Assembly (NCBI RefSeq): GCF_003990335.1
Contig: NZ_CP034683.1
Span: forward strand, 1,130,501-1,194,500
Length of the DNA: 64,000 nucleotides
Direction: 5' to 3'
From: Rheinheimera mangrovi
Lineage (GTDB): Bacteria; Pseudomonadota; Gammaproteobacteria; Enterobacterales; Alteromonadaceae
The stretch's first letter is position 1. Each line of letters begins with the position of its first letter. Shown here in pieces: positions 16,692-25,349 of this stretch. The notes below the pieces were generated by a model that saw only the letters and a program-made list of their open reading frames with translations, did no database searches and had not been told where the DNA came from. A program made the translations under genes and the position numbers.

Positions 16692-18473
16692 TTAAGGCTG
16701 ATAGGAGGTTGTCAGAGTCAAACCAGACACTGCGGTGTAACCACGGATACCAATGTGGTAAGTAGCGGCCACAGGATTATTAAAAGTACAGCTTTCTGTA
16801 TTGCCGTTCAGGTATGGGCGGCAATCATAAGCAGAAGTGGTAGGTTGTGAACCACGGCGTACATACAGATCGGCATCACCAGTACCGCCTGAGGTATTCA
16901 CTGTCAACACACTCATACCAGCCGGCACGACCAGGGTGTAATATTTCCAGGAATTACGTGACACAGAAATATTGTTTACAGTTGAAGTTGCGCCTGTTCC
17001 ACCGCCTGTACCACCTCCGGTGCCTGAAGCCGCTGCCACAGCTGCAGCTGCATCAACAATTCCAGTACCACAATTGCTGCAGCTGGCTGGGAAAGAGCGG
17101 GTGGTTGTTTTCAGGATGCTTTCAATTTCATCCGGCGTAGCCCCAGGTTTTTTCTGAGCTATTAAGGCCGCAACACCAGCCACATGAGGGGCTGCCATTG
17201 AGGTACCTTGGCTGTAACCATAACTGTCTGAGCCCGGTGTTGTAGTACCTGTATTATAAGTAGACAGAATACCGTTTGGATCGTTTGACGAGTTCATAGC
17301 ACCGCCAGGTGCTGCGACATCAATAGAAGTACCGTAGTTTGAATAATAAGCGCGGCCACCGCTGCGGTTCGTCGACGCTACGTTCACTACACCGGCACAG
17401 TTACCTGGGTTGAAGTTATTGGCGTTTGCATTGTCGTTACCTGAGGCTATCACAATAACTGTGCCACGAGAGCGGGCAGAGTTAATAGCAGCCTGAGTGG
17501 TAGAGTCACAAGCTCCTGAACCACCTAAACTCATATTGATCACTTTAGCCGGGTTGGCGTTCGCAGGAACACCAGACACTGTGCCACCAGAAGCCCAGAT
17601 AATACCGTCTGCTATATCTGAGGTGTAACCACCACATTTACCCAGTACACGAACCGGCACTACTTTAGCGCCGTAAGCCACGCCCGCAACACCTGAACCA
17701 TTGTTAGTCACAGCTGCTACTGTACCGGCGACATGTGTACCATGCCATGAAGAATCCTGAGCAGAGTGCGTGCCACCACATTCGTTGGCTAAAATCCAAT
17801 CACCCGGATCCTGAGCATTGCTGTCGCGGCCGTTACCATCGTTGCCAACAAAACTGTCAGAAATCATGTCATAACCAGGCAGTATATTGGCGTTTAAGTC
17901 CGCATGTGGACGGTAGCCTGTATCTAATACCGCTACTACTACACCAGCACCAGTGGCATTGTCCCAGGCTGTGTTGGCACGTAAACCACCTGTAGATTCA
18001 TAGTAATGCCATTGACTGGTGTACTGAGTATCGTTTGGTGTGGCGGCAATTTTTAACATACGGTCTTCTTCAACCGACTCCACTAAAGGATCCTGCGCCA
18101 ACAGCTCAATAGTGCGTGCCGTTTCTGCTTTGGACAGACGACGTTCAGCTTTTACTACATGACGGTCTGCGACAGCCAAAGAGCGGACAAAGCTCATAGG
18201 TTCACCAGCACGGCTGGATAATTCAGCTGCGGCATGGGCTTTTAACTTATTGACTGAATTTGTCGCAGTGTTCGTTAAACCCTGAGCAGATAAAGTCGCG
18301 GCATTTTTATATTTCACGATAAAACGGGTAGGTGGCTCGACAGCTTTGGGTTCGTTCACCTCTAAACGGATACCAGTGTTTTCTGGTGCTGCTTGCGCTG
18401 CAGTAGCTAATAAGGACAGTGCGGACAAAGTAAGCAATGAGACTTTGGATAAGTTAAATGTTTTATGTTGCAT
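16692..18473 (-). CDS. Secreted S8 family serine protease (subtilisin-like) with PPC domain
   Basis: Extracellular subtilase, made as a pre-pro-enzyme. Residues 1-28 are a signal peptide and about 48-142 an inhibitor-I9-like propeptide (RFIVKYKN... VESVEEDRML). The catalytic domain has Asp184 (VLDTGYRPH), His244 (HGTHVAGT) and Ser425 (GTSMAAPHVAG). After a Gly/Thr linker (about 483-496) a C-terminal pre-peptidase domain follows (about 500-593, with DADLYVRRG), usually removed or used for export and substrate binding. Four cysteines in the catalytic half may form disulfides. Monocistronic, ending in a strong terminator. Confidence 0.94.
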   Translation of the reverse strand: MQHKTFNLSKVSLLTLSALSLLATAAQAAPENTGIRLEVNEPKAVEPPTRFIVKYKNAATLSAQGLTNTATNSVNKLKAHAAAELSSRAGEPMSFVRSLAVADRHVVKAERRLSKAETARTIELLAQDPLVESVEEDRMLKIAATPNDTQYTSQWHYYESTGGLRANTAWDNATGAGVVVAVLDTGYRPHADLNANILPGYDMISDSFVGNDGNGRDSNAQDPGDWILANECGGTHSAQDSSWHGTHVAGTVAAVTNNGSGVAGVAYGAKVVPVRVLGKCGGYTSDIADGIIWASGGTVSGVPANANPAKVINMSLGGSGACDSTTQAAINSARSRGTVIVIASGNDNANANNFNPGNCAGVVNVASTNRSGGRAYYSNYGTSIDVAAPGGAMNSSNDPNGILSTYNTGTTTPGSDSYGYSQGTSMAAPHVAGVAALIAQKKPGATPDEIESILKTTTRSFPASCSNCGTGIVDAAAAVAAASGTGGGTGGGTGATSTVNNISVSRNSWKYYTLVVPAGMSVLTVNTSGGTGDADLYVRRGSQPTTSAYDCRPYLNGNTESCTFNNPVAATYHIGIRGYTAVSGLTLTTSYQP

Positions 18474-18833
18474 TTTATTCTCTCAAATTATTGTTATCTG
18501 GATTTGCCTCATCCATGGATACCCTTGTCCCTTATTTAGTTGATATAGTGGGTGGGCGGTACGATAATTGGTCAATAAAATGTTAATGTAAATAGGTGTA
18601 TATTTATCAAATTTAATCTTTTGTTTTCATTTTTTCGGTTTTATTTGGTTTTAATGCGATAAGTTGCATGCTGGGAGCGGCTAAAATGCTGGGTTTGATT
18701 ACATTTGGTAACAAGTGTGTATTTGTTGATAAGGTTATTAGTTATGCCAAAATGTTATAAAAACTGTCGGGTTATTTGTCAGAAAACTGTTTTTTCAGAT
18801 CGTTTTTTGGACAATGCAGAGAGGTTTTAGAAG
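18474..18833. other. Intergenic region upstream of the subtilisin gene
   Basis: About 360 AT-rich bases separate the protease start from the end of the multicopper oxidase gene. It should hold the protease promoter. I saw long T/A runs and no open frame with a ribosome site, no large repeat and no recognisable RNA. Confidence 0.4.
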
Positions 18834-18861
18834 TGGCGAAGCCCTTTTGCAGGCTTCGCCA
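18834..18861 (-). terminator. Hairpin at the end of the copper oxidase operon
   Basis: A perfect 10-bp stem (TGGCGAAGCC / GGCTTCGCCA) with an eight-base loop begins seven bases after the oxidase stop. The following minus-strand bases (CTTCTAAAAC) are only weakly U-rich, so it may be a terminator or a 3'-stabilising hairpin. Confidence 0.55.
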
Positions 18862-18867
18862 ACTGTA

Positions 18868-20253
18868 TTAATGATGAGAGTGGGCCTTGGGTTTTCTCAC
18901 TTTCAGTGTGTCAGCACTTTCAGTGCTGTCAGATGCTGCCGACTTGGCTGCTGGTACTTCTCCTGTCCATTCCTGCGCCACAGTACCGGCAGGATGTTGA
19001 TACCAGCCCGGATCTTTGTAATCACCCGGGGCCTGATCCTTGCGCACTTTAAAGACGCTGAACATACCGCCCATTTCAACTGAGCCAAAAGGCCCATCAC
19101 CGGACATCATCGGCAGTGTATTGGCAGGCAAAGGCATTTGCATTTCGGTCATATCCGCCATGCCGCGTTCGCCCATTACCATATATTCCGGCACCAGCTT
19201 GTTGATCTTTTGCATCAGTCCACTGTGATCCACACCAATCATGGTCGGTACGTCGTGACCCATCGCATTCATCGTATGGTGCGATTTATGGCAATGGAAG
19301 GCCCAGTCACCTTCTTCGTCGGCCAGCAATTCAATCTGGCGCATCTGCCCTACAGCCACATCTGTGGTGACTTCAGGCCAGCGCGCAGAAGTGGGCACAG
19401 GACCACCGTCTGTGCCCGTGACTGTAAACTCATGGCCATGGATATGAATAGGATGGTTGGTCATCGTCAGATTACCCACCCGGATCCGCACTTTGTCATT
19501 TTTGCGCACCACTAGCGGATCTATGCCAGGGAAGACGCGACTGTTCCAGGTCCAGAGGTTAAAGTCGGTCATGGTCATAATTTTTGGTGTCGCACTGCCC
19601 GGTTCTATATCGTAAGCATTGAGCAGGAAACAGAAATCACGGTCTACTTCGTCAATATGAGGATGTGCATCTTTTGGATGGGTGATCCACATGCCCATCA
19701 TGCCCATGGCCATCTGCACCATTTCATCAGCATGAGGATGGTACATAAATGTACCGGGACGGCGGGCAACAAACTCATACATAAAGGTTTTACCAGGCTG
19801 GATGGCGCGCTGATTTAAACCTGAGACTCCGTCCATGCCATTAGGTAAACGCTGGCCATGCCAGTGCACTGAGGTATGTTCAGGCAACTTATTGGTGACA
19901 AAAATCCGCACTCTGTCGCCTTCCACCACTTCAATAGTAGGGCCTGGTGACTGACCGTTGTAGCCCCACAAATGCGCTTTCATACCAGGAGCCAGTTCAC
20001 GCACTACTGGTTCTGCCACTAAATGGAATTCCTTTACGCCATTGTTCATTCGCCAGGGTAAAGTCCAGCCGTTTAATGTAACCACAGGGTTATAAGGCCG
20101 GCCAGTATTGGGAACCAAGGGGTCCATAGTGTCAGCGGATTGCTGGATCACAGGTTCAGGCAAAGCGGCCATTGAGCTTCTGCTGACTGCGGCTACACCT
20201 ACAGCAGCTGTAATAGCACCGACTTTTTTTAATAAATCACGACGGGTTAGCAT
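18868..20253 (-). CDS. Tat-exported multicopper oxidase, copper-resistance type
   Basis: Probable periplasmic oxidase that detoxifies Cu(I) or oxidises metal-complexed substrates. The N-terminus is a twin-arginine signal (TRRDLLKKVGAI). The four copper-ligand segments are present: HWHGQRLPNG, HPHADEMVQMAMG, HPIHIHGHEF and HCHKSHHTMNAMGH (type-1 Cys-His pair with downstream Met). The tail is Met-rich (MGERGMADMTEMQM), as in CueO/PcoA-like copper oxidases. The ATG at 20253 is preferred over an adjacent GTG because AGGAG is then six bases away. Last gene of a four-gene metal cluster. Confidence 0.92.
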   Translation of the reverse strand: MLTRRDLLKKVGAITAAVGVAAVSRSSMAALPEPVIQQSADTMDPLVPNTGRPYNPVVTLNGWTLPWRMNNGVKEFHLVAEPVVRELAPGMKAHLWGYNGQSPGPTIEVVEGDRVRIFVTNKLPEHTSVHWHGQRLPNGMDGVSGLNQRAIQPGKTFMYEFVARRPGTFMYHPHADEMVQMAMGMMGMWITHPKDAHPHIDEVDRDFCFLLNAYDIEPGSATPKIMTMTDFNLWTWNSRVFPGIDPLVVRKNDKVRIRVGNLTMTNHPIHIHGHEFTVTGTDGGPVPTSARWPEVTTDVAVGQMRQIELLADEEGDWAFHCHKSHHTMNAMGHDVPTMIGVDHSGLMQKINKLVPEYMVMGERGMADMTEMQMPLPANTLPMMSGDGPFGSVEMGGMFSVFKVRKDQAPGDYKDPGWYQHPAGTVAQEWTGEVPAAKSAASDSTESADTLKVRKPKAHSHH

Positions 20254-20265
20254 CACATTCTCCTG

Positions 20266-21660
20266 TTAATGACCAGCTGCAGCAGCTGTGTTGTTTGCGG
20301 TTTCAGATTCAGCTGCAGGCTGTACTGTTGGACTGCCCCACAAGCTTTGTTGCAGCTGCAGTTCTGACAGATAAAAATCGCGCTGTGCATTCATTTGTCC
20401 AGTCACTGTTTCGACCTGAGCCTGGGTATCCGCTATCAGTTCAAATACGCCAATTAACATGCCGTTGTAACGCAGCACGTTTTGCTGATTAATTTTTTGC
20501 GCCAGTGGCACTAACTGGTCCTGATAGTGTCGGGCGATTTGGTAGGAGCTTTGGTGTAAAGTATAGGCCTGGCGGACTTCTGTGCGGGCCTTTTGTTCCA
20601 AAGCTTTGGCTTGCCACCAGGCTTGCTGGTATTGAGCCTGAGCTTTGCTGATGCGGGCAGAACCTGAATCAAACACAGGCAGTTCAAAGCCCAGGGCTAC
20701 TTCGCGTTCTTCGCTATGTTGCATGGAGCCAGCAATCTCAGCAGACAAACCACGGACAAAACGGCTGTTTTTCTCGAGGCCTAATTGCAGTTCCAATTGG
20801 CTTAAGCGGGCTTTGGCTTGTTGTAGATCCAGTCGTTGTGCCAGAGCTTGCTGCTCCAGATTATCCTGCAACGGCAATGTGGCAGGGATAGCGGGCAAGT
20901 AGGCTGGCAGCTGCAAGTCTGTCGTTGGGTCTACACCAAGCAGCAAATAAAGCTGCTCACGGCTTTGTTGCTGTTGTTGTTTCGCTTGCGCCAGTTGCAG
21001 GCGAATTTCTGCGGCAAACTTCAACTGACGTGCTTGTTGCAGTTCGCTGTAATTGCCAACCTGATACATCCTATTAGCCAATTCAGCCGACGCATCTATG
21101 GCTTCCTGCACTGTAAGCAGATAGTCATAACGCTGCTGCGCTGTAACCGCTTCAATAAAAGCGCCGCGGCTTTGTGTCAGCAGATTAATTAACTGTAATG
21201 CGACTTGCTGCTGTTGTTGCTGTGCTTGCTGCGCAGCAATGGCTTTGTCCCTGCTTAAAAAAATCAACTTAAACAGATTCAGCGAAAAATCGAGCTCTGT
21301 GTTGTAGCCTTCTTCTCCCCGGCTTCTGGTCACTCTTAACCCTGGATTAGGTAATAAGCCCGCCTGAGTTAATTCTGCCTTGCTGATGGCCACTGAGGCC
21401 AATGCAGCCAGAAAATCCGGATTGTTTAATACCGCAATACGGCTAACGTTCTCTGCGGTTAAAGGTTCAGCCAGCAGCCGGGCTATTTCCTGGTCTGCTT
21501 CTGCTCTTACCGTAGGATCTGTGGCTGACAACTGAACCTGCATCGCTGCAGCCGTTTGGGTTAAGATTTCAGGCTGTTCTGGTGTTGTGGTGACGGCACA
21601 GGCACTCAGTAATAGTGCTGCCAGCAGCGGACAAAACTTAGTGATGATGTTCATCTTCAT
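20266..21660 (-). CDS. TolC-family outer-membrane efflux lipoprotein (CusC-like)
   Basis: A 464-residue outer-membrane factor. The lipobox LLLSACA gives an acylated Cys21. Two repeated halves rich in Gln and Ala form the long coiled-coil hairpins, with signature-like strands such as LPNPGLRVTRSRGEEGYNTE and VALGFELPVFDSGSARI, the latter the typical 'P.fd.g.r' turn of TolC proteins. Such channels normally work with an RND or ABC pump and a fusion protein, but neither is encoded here. It may be borrowed by a remote CusAB, or serve the multicopper oxidase and His-rich protein directly. Its start overlaps the upstream gene by 23 bases. Confidence 0.88.
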   Translation of the reverse strand: MKMNIITKFCPLLAALLLSACAVTTTPEQPEILTQTAAAMQVQLSATDPTVRAEADQEIARLLAEPLTAENVSRIAVLNNPDFLAALASVAISKAELTQAGLLPNPGLRVTRSRGEEGYNTELDFSLNLFKLIFLSRDKAIAAQQAQQQQQQVALQLINLLTQSRGAFIEAVTAQQRYDYLLTVQEAIDASAELANRMYQVGNYSELQQARQLKFAAEIRLQLAQAKQQQQQSREQLYLLLGVDPTTDLQLPAYLPAIPATLPLQDNLEQQALAQRLDLQQAKARLSQLELQLGLEKNSRFVRGLSAEIAGSMQHSEEREVALGFELPVFDSGSARISKAQAQYQQAWWQAKALEQKARTEVRQAYTLHQSSYQIARHYQDQLVPLAQKINQQNVLRYNGMLIGVFELIADTQAQVETVTGQMNAQRDFYLSELQLQQSLWGSPTVQPAAESETANNTAAAAGH

Positions 21661-22204
21661 CTCCTGTTTTTACCTTCTTGTGCTTTGAGTGATCCATTGG
21701 CTCGGAATGCTTGGAATGGTCCATTGGCCTGGAGTGTTTGGAGTGATCCATTGGCTCGGCATGCTTAGAGTGATCCATAGGCATCGAATGCTTGGAATGG
21801 TCCATAACTTCGGCATGTTTGGAATGATCCATAGGCATCGAATGTTTGGAGTGGTCCATAGCTTCGGAATGCTTGGAGTGATCCATAGGCATCGAATGTT
21901 TGGAATGATCCATAGCTTCGGAATGTTTTGAGTGGTCCATCGACTCGGAGTGCTTGGAGTGATCCATCGGCATCGAATGCTTGGAATGGTCCATGCCCCC
22001 ATGGCCAGCGGCTTGACTAGCGTAGTATTGCCAGCCACCCAATTCTGCAACTTTTTGGTTGGCTTGTTTCCAGTCAGTGGTGTTGTTTTGCAAGGTAACA
22101 GTAGTAAGAGGCTGAACTGTTGTCTCTTCTGTTGCGCTGGCTAACGCCGAAGCGGAAAACACCACGGCGGCAGCGACGAGTGCCGGATAAATAAACTGAT
22201 GCAT
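21638..22204 (-). CDS. Exported Met/His-repeat protein (12 x MDHSKH), probable copper-binding
   Basis: A 188-residue periplasmic protein: signal peptide (about 1-22, cleavage after ALA), a short folded-looking stretch (residues 30-65, DWKQANQKVAELGGWQYYASQA), then twelve tandem nine-residue units beginning MDHSKH (residues 71-178), and a tail ending DEDEHHH. Met, His and acidic side chains suit Cu(I)/Cu(II) buffering. Units 3-8 mostly alternate between endings SEA and SMP, showing an 18-residue higher-order period and recent duplication. The last codons overlap the ribosome site and start of the TolC-like gene. The N-terminal part resembles small proteins found with TolC/CusC copper loci, but I cannot name the family. 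Confidence 0.82.
   Translation of the reverse strand: MHQFIYPALVAAAVVFSASALASATEETTVQPLTTVTLQNNTTDWKQANQKVAELGGWQYYASQAAGHGGMDHSKHSMPMDHSKHSESMDHSKHSEAMDHSKHSMPMDHSKHSEAMDHSKHSMPMDHSKHAEVMDHSKHSMPMDHSKHAEPMDHSKHSRPMDHSKHSEPMDHSKHKKVKTGDEDEHHH
21671..21994 (-). repeat. Twelve tandem 27-bp coding repeats
   Basis: Each 27-base unit encodes MDHSKHxxx. Units differ mainly at third positions and in the last three codons. Some neighbours are nearly identical over 54 bases, implying unequal exchange of two-unit blocks. The array is in frame, so changes in copy number would not break the gene. Confidence 0.95.
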
Positions 22205-22287
22205 AAAATCATAACCTGTTTAATAAAGCTGAAAAACACACCACAGACACAGCATTCAAATTGGCTGTTGTGGTGTAACTACCATGT

Positions 22288-22695
22288 TCAGCTGAATAAA
22301 CGGGGTGGTCGTTCCAGACCTGAGAGCGTCAGAGGTAAAACTAAAGAATTAAAGCTGATGATCCGCTCAGTTTGTGGCGGGGCGGCGATAAAGTCCGATG
22401 GATTGATCATCAGTACTGCCGCAGCACAACTGACAGCACAGCCGGGACAGGACAATTCGTGATCATCCACAGTAAGGTTGCCGGAATCATTCAGGACCAG
22501 TTGATGGTCTGAATGCTCAGGCATACTGTGATGACTGTGTTCTGTCATCATCTGGTGTTCTGGCATTTGGGAGTGCTTGCTTGAATGATCCGGGCCACAA
22601 CACAACATAGCGGCTGCTGCCACTCCCTTAAAAAGGAGTAAGCCGATAAGCATCAGTAATGTCAGACGGGATATTTTCCCGCGATTTCTGTTCAT
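22288..22695 (-). CDS. Small exported or membrane-tethered Met/His/Cys-rich protein
   Basis: A 135-residue protein with an N-terminal hydrophobic segment (LTLLMLIGLLLFKGVAAAA) that is a signal or anchor. It is followed by a metal-ligand-rich stretch (CCGPDHSSKHSQMPEHQMM, EHSHHSMPEHSDH) and a Cys cluster (SCPGCAVSCAAAV). This pattern is typical of small metal-resistance proteins of the DUF2946-like sort, but I am not certain of the family. It is first in the four-gene copper cluster (83 bases ahead of the repeat protein). Likely role: periplasmic capture or sensing of copper; no enzyme motif is seen. Confidence 0.68.
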   Translation of the reverse strand: MNRNRGKISRLTLLMLIGLLLFKGVAAAAMLCCGPDHSSKHSQMPEHQMMTEHSHHSMPEHSDHQLVLNDSGNLTVDDHELSCPGCAVSCAAAVLMINPSDFIAAPPQTERIISFNSLVLPLTLSGLERPPRLFS

Positions 22696-22793
22696 GCCGT
22701 TTCGCTGTGTGCCAGATAAACCAGTGGCGCTACCCTAATACAAAGCCTCTAAAAACTCAAGTTCAAGACGGCTTTTAGCAAAAATACAAAGTC

Positions 22794-22825
22794 TTGACGG
22801 AGTGACCCGGGCGAGTCATTGTAAC
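22794..22825 (+). promoter_or_regulatory. Possible MerR-type promoter of the DUF3703 gene
   Basis: TTGACG (22794-22799), a 20-bp spacer containing an AGTGAC-N8-GTCATT inverted repeat, and TGTAAC (22820-22825). The overlong spacing and central dyad are typical of metal-responsive MerR promoters. The -10 is poor, so this is tentative. Confidence 0.35.
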
Positions 22826-22854
22826 TATCACTACAGAGACCGGAACTAAGCAAA

Positions 22855-23220
22855 ATGGCATTCACTGCAGAGCAGGCATTTTATGCCGAAGTAAAACAGG
22901 CTTTAAAAGCCCGACGTCAGCAACAATGGTCAAGTGCCTGGTCGCATTTGGAGCGAGCGCATATTTTGGGACAGCAGCAGTTTATGTTGCATCTGCAAAG
23001 TCATTGGTTGATGTTAAAACTTGCAGCTGACCAATCAAACTGGGCTGAAATTCGGGGGCAGGTGCTGCGTTTGTTACTGACTCCTGTGGGGCATTTAACA
23101 GGACGTTTGCCTACAGGTAACCCGGGTTCCAGTCATTATCCGGTGTTGCAACCTCAGCCTGTACCTGAGGATTTACAGCATTTTCTGTCCACCACAAAAG
23201 ATCAGGGCCTTAAGGGCTGA
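22855..23220 (+). CDS. DUF3703 family protein
   Basis: A 121-residue soluble protein with no signal peptide. The pattern HLERAHILGQ...HWLMLKLA followed by LTPVGHLTGRLPTGNPGSS is characteristic of DUF3703, an all-helical family of unknown function often found beside heavy-metal transporters and regulators. It is divergent from the copper-oxidase cluster, and its promoter looks MerR-like, which fits a metal-stress role. No catalytic residues can be proposed. Confidence 0.8.
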   Translation: MAFTAEQAFYAEVKQALKARRQQQWSSAWSHLERAHILGQQQFMLHLQSHWLMLKLAADQSNWAEIRGQVLRLLLTPVGHLTGRLPTGNPGSSHYPVLQPQPVPEDLQHFLSTTKDQGLKG

Positions 23221-23281
23221 TTTAATTATTCTGTGGTATGTTTTTAGTTAAAGAATATGTTGTCAGCACAGGAGTGCACAG

Positions 23282-24853
23282 ATGCAGGTTGCCGCAGTTC
23301 CCGAGAATGAACAAGACAGATTAAAAGCACTGCTGAAATTACAGATCCTGGATACTGAACCTGACAGTACTTTTGATGTTGTCACGTCCTTAGCCGCCAG
23401 CATCTTTAAGGTCCCTATTGTGCTTGTGTCTTTGATTGACGAGCAGCGGCAGTGGTTTAAAAGTAAGCATGGACTAGAAGTTTGTCAGACGGACCGTAAA
23501 CTGGCCTTTTGTGCTCATGCTATTTTGCAGTCTGATGTTTTTATTGTCGAAGACGCCTCAAAAGACGAACGTTTTGCCGACAATCCTCTGGTGTGCACTA
23601 TTCCAAATATTCGTTTTTATGCCGGTTGTCCGCTGATCAATGAGCAAGGTTTTGCCTTAGGCACCTTATGTATAATCGACTCTGTGCCTCGAAAAATGAC
23701 AGAGCACGACAAAACCTTATTACGCCAACTGGCGCAAATGGTGATGGACAGGCTGAATGAGCATAAACGCAAACTGCAAACTGAACATAAGCTGCAATTA
23801 TTAGATTTATTACTCGACTCCATTCCTGATGCATTAGTAGCCTGTGACAGTGAAGGGCAATTAGAACAATTTAACAAAGTAGCGCGAGAATGGCATGGCG
23901 TGGATGTACGGCACTGCGAGGCTGAATTATGGAGCCATCACTACAATTTATACGAAGCAGACGGCAAGACGGTATTACCTGTTGAACGAATTCCATTACT
24001 TCGGGCTTTTCATGGTGAAACTGTACTCAGTCAGGATATTTGTATTAAAAGTAAAAACCAGCCTCCACGTTGGGTGCGTTGCCGTGGTGAACAGCTTAAA
24101 ACTCGCTCTGGTCAGGTGTTAGGGGCCTTAGTACTGATGCACGATATCAGTGAGCAAAAGCAGCTGGAGCAGATGAAAACTGATTTTATTTCTACCGTCA
24201 GCCATGAATTGCGGACACCTATTACGGCTATCAGTGGTGGTTTGGAGCTGGTGATCAATCAAGTGTTAGGACCTGTTCCTGAAAAAGCCTTAGCCATGCT
24301 GAAGGTGGCCAGCCAAAATAGTAAACGCTTGCAGCTACTGGTCAACGATTTGCTGGATATGGAAAAGCTCAGCGCAGGGAAAATGGATTTCTATCTGCAA
24401 CCTTGTGATTTAGCTGTGGAATGCCAGCAGGCAGTTGCACAAAATCAGCCCTACGCCGATAAGTTTTCAGTGCAACTTTGTGCACTGAACAACGAGCCTG
24501 TCATGATGCAGCTCGATAGCCACAGGCTGCAGCAAGTGTTGAGTAATTTATTATCCAATGCGATCAAGTACTCAAAAAGCGGTGCTGCTGTGGTTCTGAG
24601 TTACGCCCAGCTGGATAACAAAATACGCCTTCAGGTGGAAGACAAAGGCGACGGTATACCACTGCAGTTCCAGGAAAAAATATTCCAGCGTTTTGCTCAG
24701 GCCGATGGTTCGGATAGCAAAGCTCGCTCAGGTACTGGCCTTGGTTTGGCGATAAGCAAAGCCATTATTGAGTCGATGGGCGGCAGTATTGGCTTTCACT
24801 CAGTGCCAGGCCAAGGCACTGTATTTTATTGTGACTTTCCGCTCTCCGACTAA
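23282..24853 (+). CDS. GAF-PAS sensor histidine kinase
   Basis: A 523-residue cytoplasmic kinase with no membrane segments. The N-terminal GAF domain (about 10-160) contains CAHAILQ and GTLCIIDS patterns of the class seen in diguanylate-cyclase and kinase GAF sensors. A PAS domain (about 170-290) follows, then HisKA with phospho-acceptor His308 (VSHELRTPIT) and HATPase_c with the G1/G2 boxes (GDGIP, GTGLGLAISKA). No receiver domain and no response regulator gene is adjacent, so it is an orphan kinase. Signal could be a small cytoplasmic ligand or redox state; no haem or flavin motif was seen. Confidence 0.92.
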   Translation: MQVAAVPENEQDRLKALLKLQILDTEPDSTFDVVTSLAASIFKVPIVLVSLIDEQRQWFKSKHGLEVCQTDRKLAFCAHAILQSDVFIVEDASKDERFADNPLVCTIPNIRFYAGCPLINEQGFALGTLCIIDSVPRKMTEHDKTLLRQLAQMVMDRLNEHKRKLQTEHKLQLLDLLLDSIPDALVACDSEGQLEQFNKVAREWHGVDVRHCEAELWSHHYNLYEADGKTVLPVERIPLLRAFHGETVLSQDICIKSKNQPPRWVRCRGEQLKTRSGQVLGALVLMHDISEQKQLEQMKTDFISTVSHELRTPITAISGGLELVINQVLGPVPEKALAMLKVASQNSKRLQLLVNDLLDMEKLSAGKMDFYLQPCDLAVECQQAVAQNQPYADKFSVQLCALNNEPVMMQLDSHRLQQVLSNLLSNAIKYSKSGAAVVLSYAQLDNKIRLQVEDKGDGIPLQFQEKIFQRFAQADGSDSKARSGTGLGLAISKAIIESMGGSIGFHSVPGQGTVFYCDFPLSD

Positions 24854-24905
24854 GAAAGACTCGATAAACAGCAAAGCTCTGCAGCGTAAGCTGCCGTATG
24901 AAAGG

Positions 24906-25259
24906 TTAGTTGTCCTCAATCTCTGCCAAAAGATAAAACAAAGCTGCGATAGAAGCGGCCTGAATTTTTACAACACAACTTTGGGCTAATGCAAAAAAAT
25001 GCGCCTGTACCAGAGCTGTTAGTTCCTGCTGATTAAACTGCCTGGCTGAAACAGGTAAAGATGATGCGGGTAAAGTGCTGTTATGTCGTTTAAATTGCTG
25101 CAGCAGATAGGCCTGACCTGTCGCATCAATCAGCAGATCGTCAGGAGTTAAATAGGGCTGTTGCAGCTGATAGTGCTGCTCAAAGCTACTCTGGGTGGCG
25201 ATATAGATCAGCTCATCCTGACCTGCGAATTTAAAAATGGCTGGGTAGTGGATCATCAT
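24906..25259 (-). CDS. DUF4144-like hypothetical protein
   Basis: A 117-residue soluble protein, starting MIHYPAIFKFAGQDELIYI, an opening I associate with DUF4144, a gammaproteobacterial family without known function. The first 50 residues look strand-rich; the last 40 are helical. There are two start ATGs in a row (25257-25259 and 25254-25256). It lies downstream of a minus-strand terminator and faces away from the nhaR-like gene. No partner gene is evident. Confidence 0.6.
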   Translation of the reverse strand: MMIHYPAIFKFAGQDELIYIATQSSFEQHYQLQQPYLTPDDLLIDATGQAYLLQQFKRHNSTLPASSLPVSARQFNQQELTALVQAHFFALAQSCVVKIQAASIAALFYLLAEIEDN

Positions 25260-25349
25260 TCGCGCTCTTCAAAGTCGTTGTGCCATTGTATCTGTAAAAA
25301 GAGTGGAGTGCAGCGAGTGATAGAGTGCAGTAAACAAAGTTGTAGCCAT

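Noticed and set aside
21670..22050. Open frames on both strands across the MDHSKH repeats, and a CRISPR-like spacing of 27-bp units
   Set aside because: The extra frames are kept open by the repetition itself and have no ribosome sites. The units are contiguous with no spacers, so it is a coding tandem repeat, not a CRISPR array.
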